Below are positions 6,513-8,015 of a stretch of 8,015 bases of DNA, in pieces; position 1 is the stretch's first letter, and every line of letters begins with the position of its first letter. Made by a program: the position numbers and the translations under genes. Under the pieces are notes generated by a model, which worked only from the letters and a program-made list of their open reading frames with translations, was not told the origin of the DNA and made no database searches. The DNA is from an uncultured Saprospiraceae bacterium (lineage in GTDB: Bacteria; Bacteroidota; Bacteroidia; Chitinophagales; Saprospiraceae): NCBI GenBank assembly GCA_938044055.1, contig CALIQO010000478.1, forward strand, positions 1 to 8,015. The letters are read 5' to 3'.

Positions 6513-7412
6513 ATGATCAGAATTTTTCTCTCCATTTTCTTTATAGCCAGCTTCAGCTGGGCTTCAGCACAAGAACTTCTCGTTAATGTCAAGGTAGCCG
6601 CTCCTAGCCTCACAACAACAGATCCTCTGATTTTTCAGAATCTAGAAGTCGCTATCAGAGAATTCTACAACAATACCAAGTGGACTTCGGACAATTTCGA
6701 ACCAGAAGAAAAAATCAATGCAAATGTGCAATTAACTATCCTTGAAGAATCAGGTTCTAACTCTTTCTCAGGTGAAATAATTGTGCAAGCCAATCGACCT
6801 GTCTACAACTCGTCATACAATACGCCGATGATGAGCTTGATTGACAATCGAGTATCATTCACTTATACGGATAGACAACCGATAGAACGAAGTGAAAATA
6901 GCTTCAGCGACAACTTATCCTCTATCTTGACTTACTATGCTTATATCATGATCGGATTCGATTATGAATCCTTCAGTCAGAATGGTGGAGAGCAATATTT
7001 CAGATTAGCAGAAAATACATTAAACAGTGTACCTCCTTCTTTTCAAGATGAAGGATGGCAGAACCTAGTAAGAAATAATGTGCGAAATCGATTTACCCTG
7101 CTCGAGAACCTTTTCAATCCTAGGATGAGAGAATTCAGAGCCGCATTCTATGATTACCATAGGTTGTCACTTGATGTTATGACTGAAGATTCAGATAAAG
7201 CCAGAGCAATCATGCTCGGTTGTATGAATAGCATCCGCGGAGCCAATACTTCATACCCTAACAGTATGTTACTCAACCTTTTCGTAGATACGAAAAGAGA
7301 TGAGATCCTAGAAATCTTCAAGGTTGCAGATCGGGTTCAGAAATCTCAAGTCTATACAACCCTTACCCGTATAGATCCTTCCAATGCTTCTAAATATGGG
7401 ATCCTCCGGTGA
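6513..7412 (+). CDS. DUF4835 exported protein (PorD-like, putative T9SS component)
   Basis: A 299-residue protein with a clear Sec signal peptide: M-I-R, a hydrophobic core, and an ASA|Q cleavage site after A19. The mature part shows no catalytic motif. It begins with ELLVNVKV, continues with a beta-rich segment containing Asn/Ser-rich stretches (about 70-120), and then an alpha-helical half with aromatic and Arg-rich helices (about 130-290). This matches my memory of the DUF4835 family, whose gene follows coaBC in many Bacteroidota. I recall some databases now calling the family PorD, a periplasmic or outer-membrane type IX secretion protein, but I hold that name loosely. ATG 6513 lies 2 bases after the coaBC stop, with AGGA at 6504-6507 as a possible Shine-Dalgarno site. 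Its TGA overlaps the purN GTG as GTGA. Exported location is well supported; function is inferred from family only. Confidence 0.8.
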   Translation: MIRIFLSIFFIASFSWASAQELLVNVKVAAPSLTTTDPLIFQNLEVAIREFYNNTKWTSDNFEPEEKINANVQLTILEESGSNSFSGEIIVQANRPVYNSSYNTPMMSLIDNRVSFTYTDRQPIERSENSFSDNLSSILTYYAYIMIGFDYESFSQNGGEQYFRLAENTLNSVPPSFQDEGWQNLVRNNVRNRFTLLENLFNPRMREFRAAFYDYHRLSLDVMTEDSDKARAIMLGCMNSIRGANTSYPNSMLLNLFVDTKRDEILEIFKVADRVQKSQVYTTLTRIDPSNASKYGILR

Positions 7413-7975
7413 CGCGCATAGCCATTTTTGCCTCTGGTGGTGGCAGCAATGCAGAAGCCATTATCAACCACTTTAAAGATGTAGATTCAATAACAGTAAG
7501 TCTTATTGTAACCAATAAGTCGGATGCTGGAATAATAAAGAGAGCCAACAATCATGGCATTCCTTTTTTAGTAATCACAAAAAGTGAATTGAAAAATCAG
7601 GATTTTCTTTTAACCAAGTTGAAAGGAGACAAGATTGATTTTATCGTGTTGGCTGGTTTCCTACTATTGATTCCTAGTTATCTGGTAGAAGCTTATCCAC
7701 AGAAAATCGTCAACATCCATCCTGCCCTTCTCCCTGCTTATGGAGGAAAAGGAATGTATGGCATGAACGTCCATAGAGCTGTAAAAGAAAACGAGGAAGA
7801 GATGTCAGGTATGACCATTCATTATGTCAACCAAGCTTATGATGAAGGCAAGCATATTTTTCAAGCATCCATTAAGATAGATGCCACCGATACAGCAGAA
7901 GAAATTGCAGGTAAAGTCTTGAAACTGGAACATAAGTATTATTCCAAGGTTATAGATTATCTTTTGAAATCCTAG
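7409..7975 (+). CDS. purN: Phosphoribosylglycinamide formyltransferase (GAR transformylase)
   Basis: Transfers a formyl group from 10-formyltetrahydrofolate to glycinamide ribonucleotide, the third step of de novo purine synthesis, in the cytoplasm. The N-terminus IAIFASGGGSNAEAI (residues 4-18) is the phosphate-binding loop of the family. LAGFLLLIPSYLV and NIHPALLPAYGGKGMYG (from N102) contain the catalytic N102 and H104, and D145 in AYDEGKHIF matches the third catalytic residue, Asp144 in E. coli. The 188-residue length is at the short end of normal. The start is GTG 7409, chosen because it gives the family N-terminus exactly (M-T-R-I-A-I-F) and overlaps the upstream stop as GTGA. No ATG or Shine-Dalgarno site is available, so translational coupling is likely. 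Two consecutive in-frame stops, TAGTAG, end the gene. It has no obvious functional link to its upstream neighbour beyond co-transcription. Confidence 0.95.
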   Translation: MTRIAIFASGGGSNAEAIINHFKDVDSITVSLIVTNKSDAGIIKRANNHGIPFLVITKSELKNQDFLLTKLKGDKIDFIVLAGFLLLIPSYLVEAYPQKIVNIHPALLPAYGGKGMYGMNVHRAVKENEEEMSGMTIHYVNQAYDEGKHIFQASIKIDATDTAEEIAGKVLKLEHKYYSKVIDYLLKS

Positions 7976-8015
7976 TAGATAAAGAGCTTTATAAAGACTC
8001 CCACCCGTACCATAG

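Noticed and set aside
7976..8015. A convergent gene or a terminator (AAAGAGCTTT) after purN
   Set aside because: A minus-strand frame would show only eight residues before a stop, and the inverted repeat is too short; 40 bases are not enough to support either.

Overview
The window looks like chromosome from a member of the phylum Bacteroidota. Four things point there: a C-terminal type IX secretion (T9SS) sorting domain, a promoter matching the Bacteroidota TAnnTTTG / TTG consensus, an RNA polymerase omega subunit of the lineage-specific type, and the gene order bamD-rpoZ-coaBC-DUF4835, which I remember as typical of the phylum. The class (Saprospiria, Flavobacteriia, Cytophagia or other) cannot be settled from this sequence. 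By eye the DNA is moderately AT-rich and uniform, all genes lie on the plus strand, and I see no insertion sequence, tRNA, rRNA, CRISPR array or prophage gene.

Region 1 (1-2991) is most of a large secreted metalloprotease, open at its 5' end. It has a thermolysin-type (M4) propeptide and catalytic domain with all key residues, then about 300 residues of TolB/PD40-like beta-propeller repeats, then a T9SS type A sorting domain. The reading frame is open to base 1, so the start and most of the signal peptide lie outside the window.

Region 2 (3031-3975) is a family 9 glycosyltransferase (lipopolysaccharide heptosyltransferase-like). The conserved N-terminus is present but has no ATG, GTG or TTG in front of it. 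The best-aligned start is an ATA codon at 3031.

Region 3 (3976-4149) is a 174-base intergenic region that holds a near-ideal Bacteroidota promoter ending only seven bases before the next ATG.

Region 4 (4150-7975) is a compact five-gene unit with gaps or overlaps of 4 bases or fewer: bamD (outer-membrane protein assembly lipoprotein), rpoZ (RNA polymerase omega), coaBC (two steps of coenzyme A synthesis), a DUF4835 exported protein (a family I recall also being called PorD, linked to T9SS) and purN (purine synthesis). It joins envelope assembly and secretion to core transcription and cofactor/nucleotide synthesis, as expected for growth-linked housekeeping genes. The last 40 bases (7976-8015) contain nothing I can assign.

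I found no convincing new multi-gene system. The points most worth checking are the missing standard start codon of the glycosyltransferase, the protease-propeller-T9SS architecture with a histidine-rich linker, the possibly leaderless bamD transcript, and the Asn-to-Asp and Cys-to-Ser replacements at two catalytic positions of the CoaC domain.
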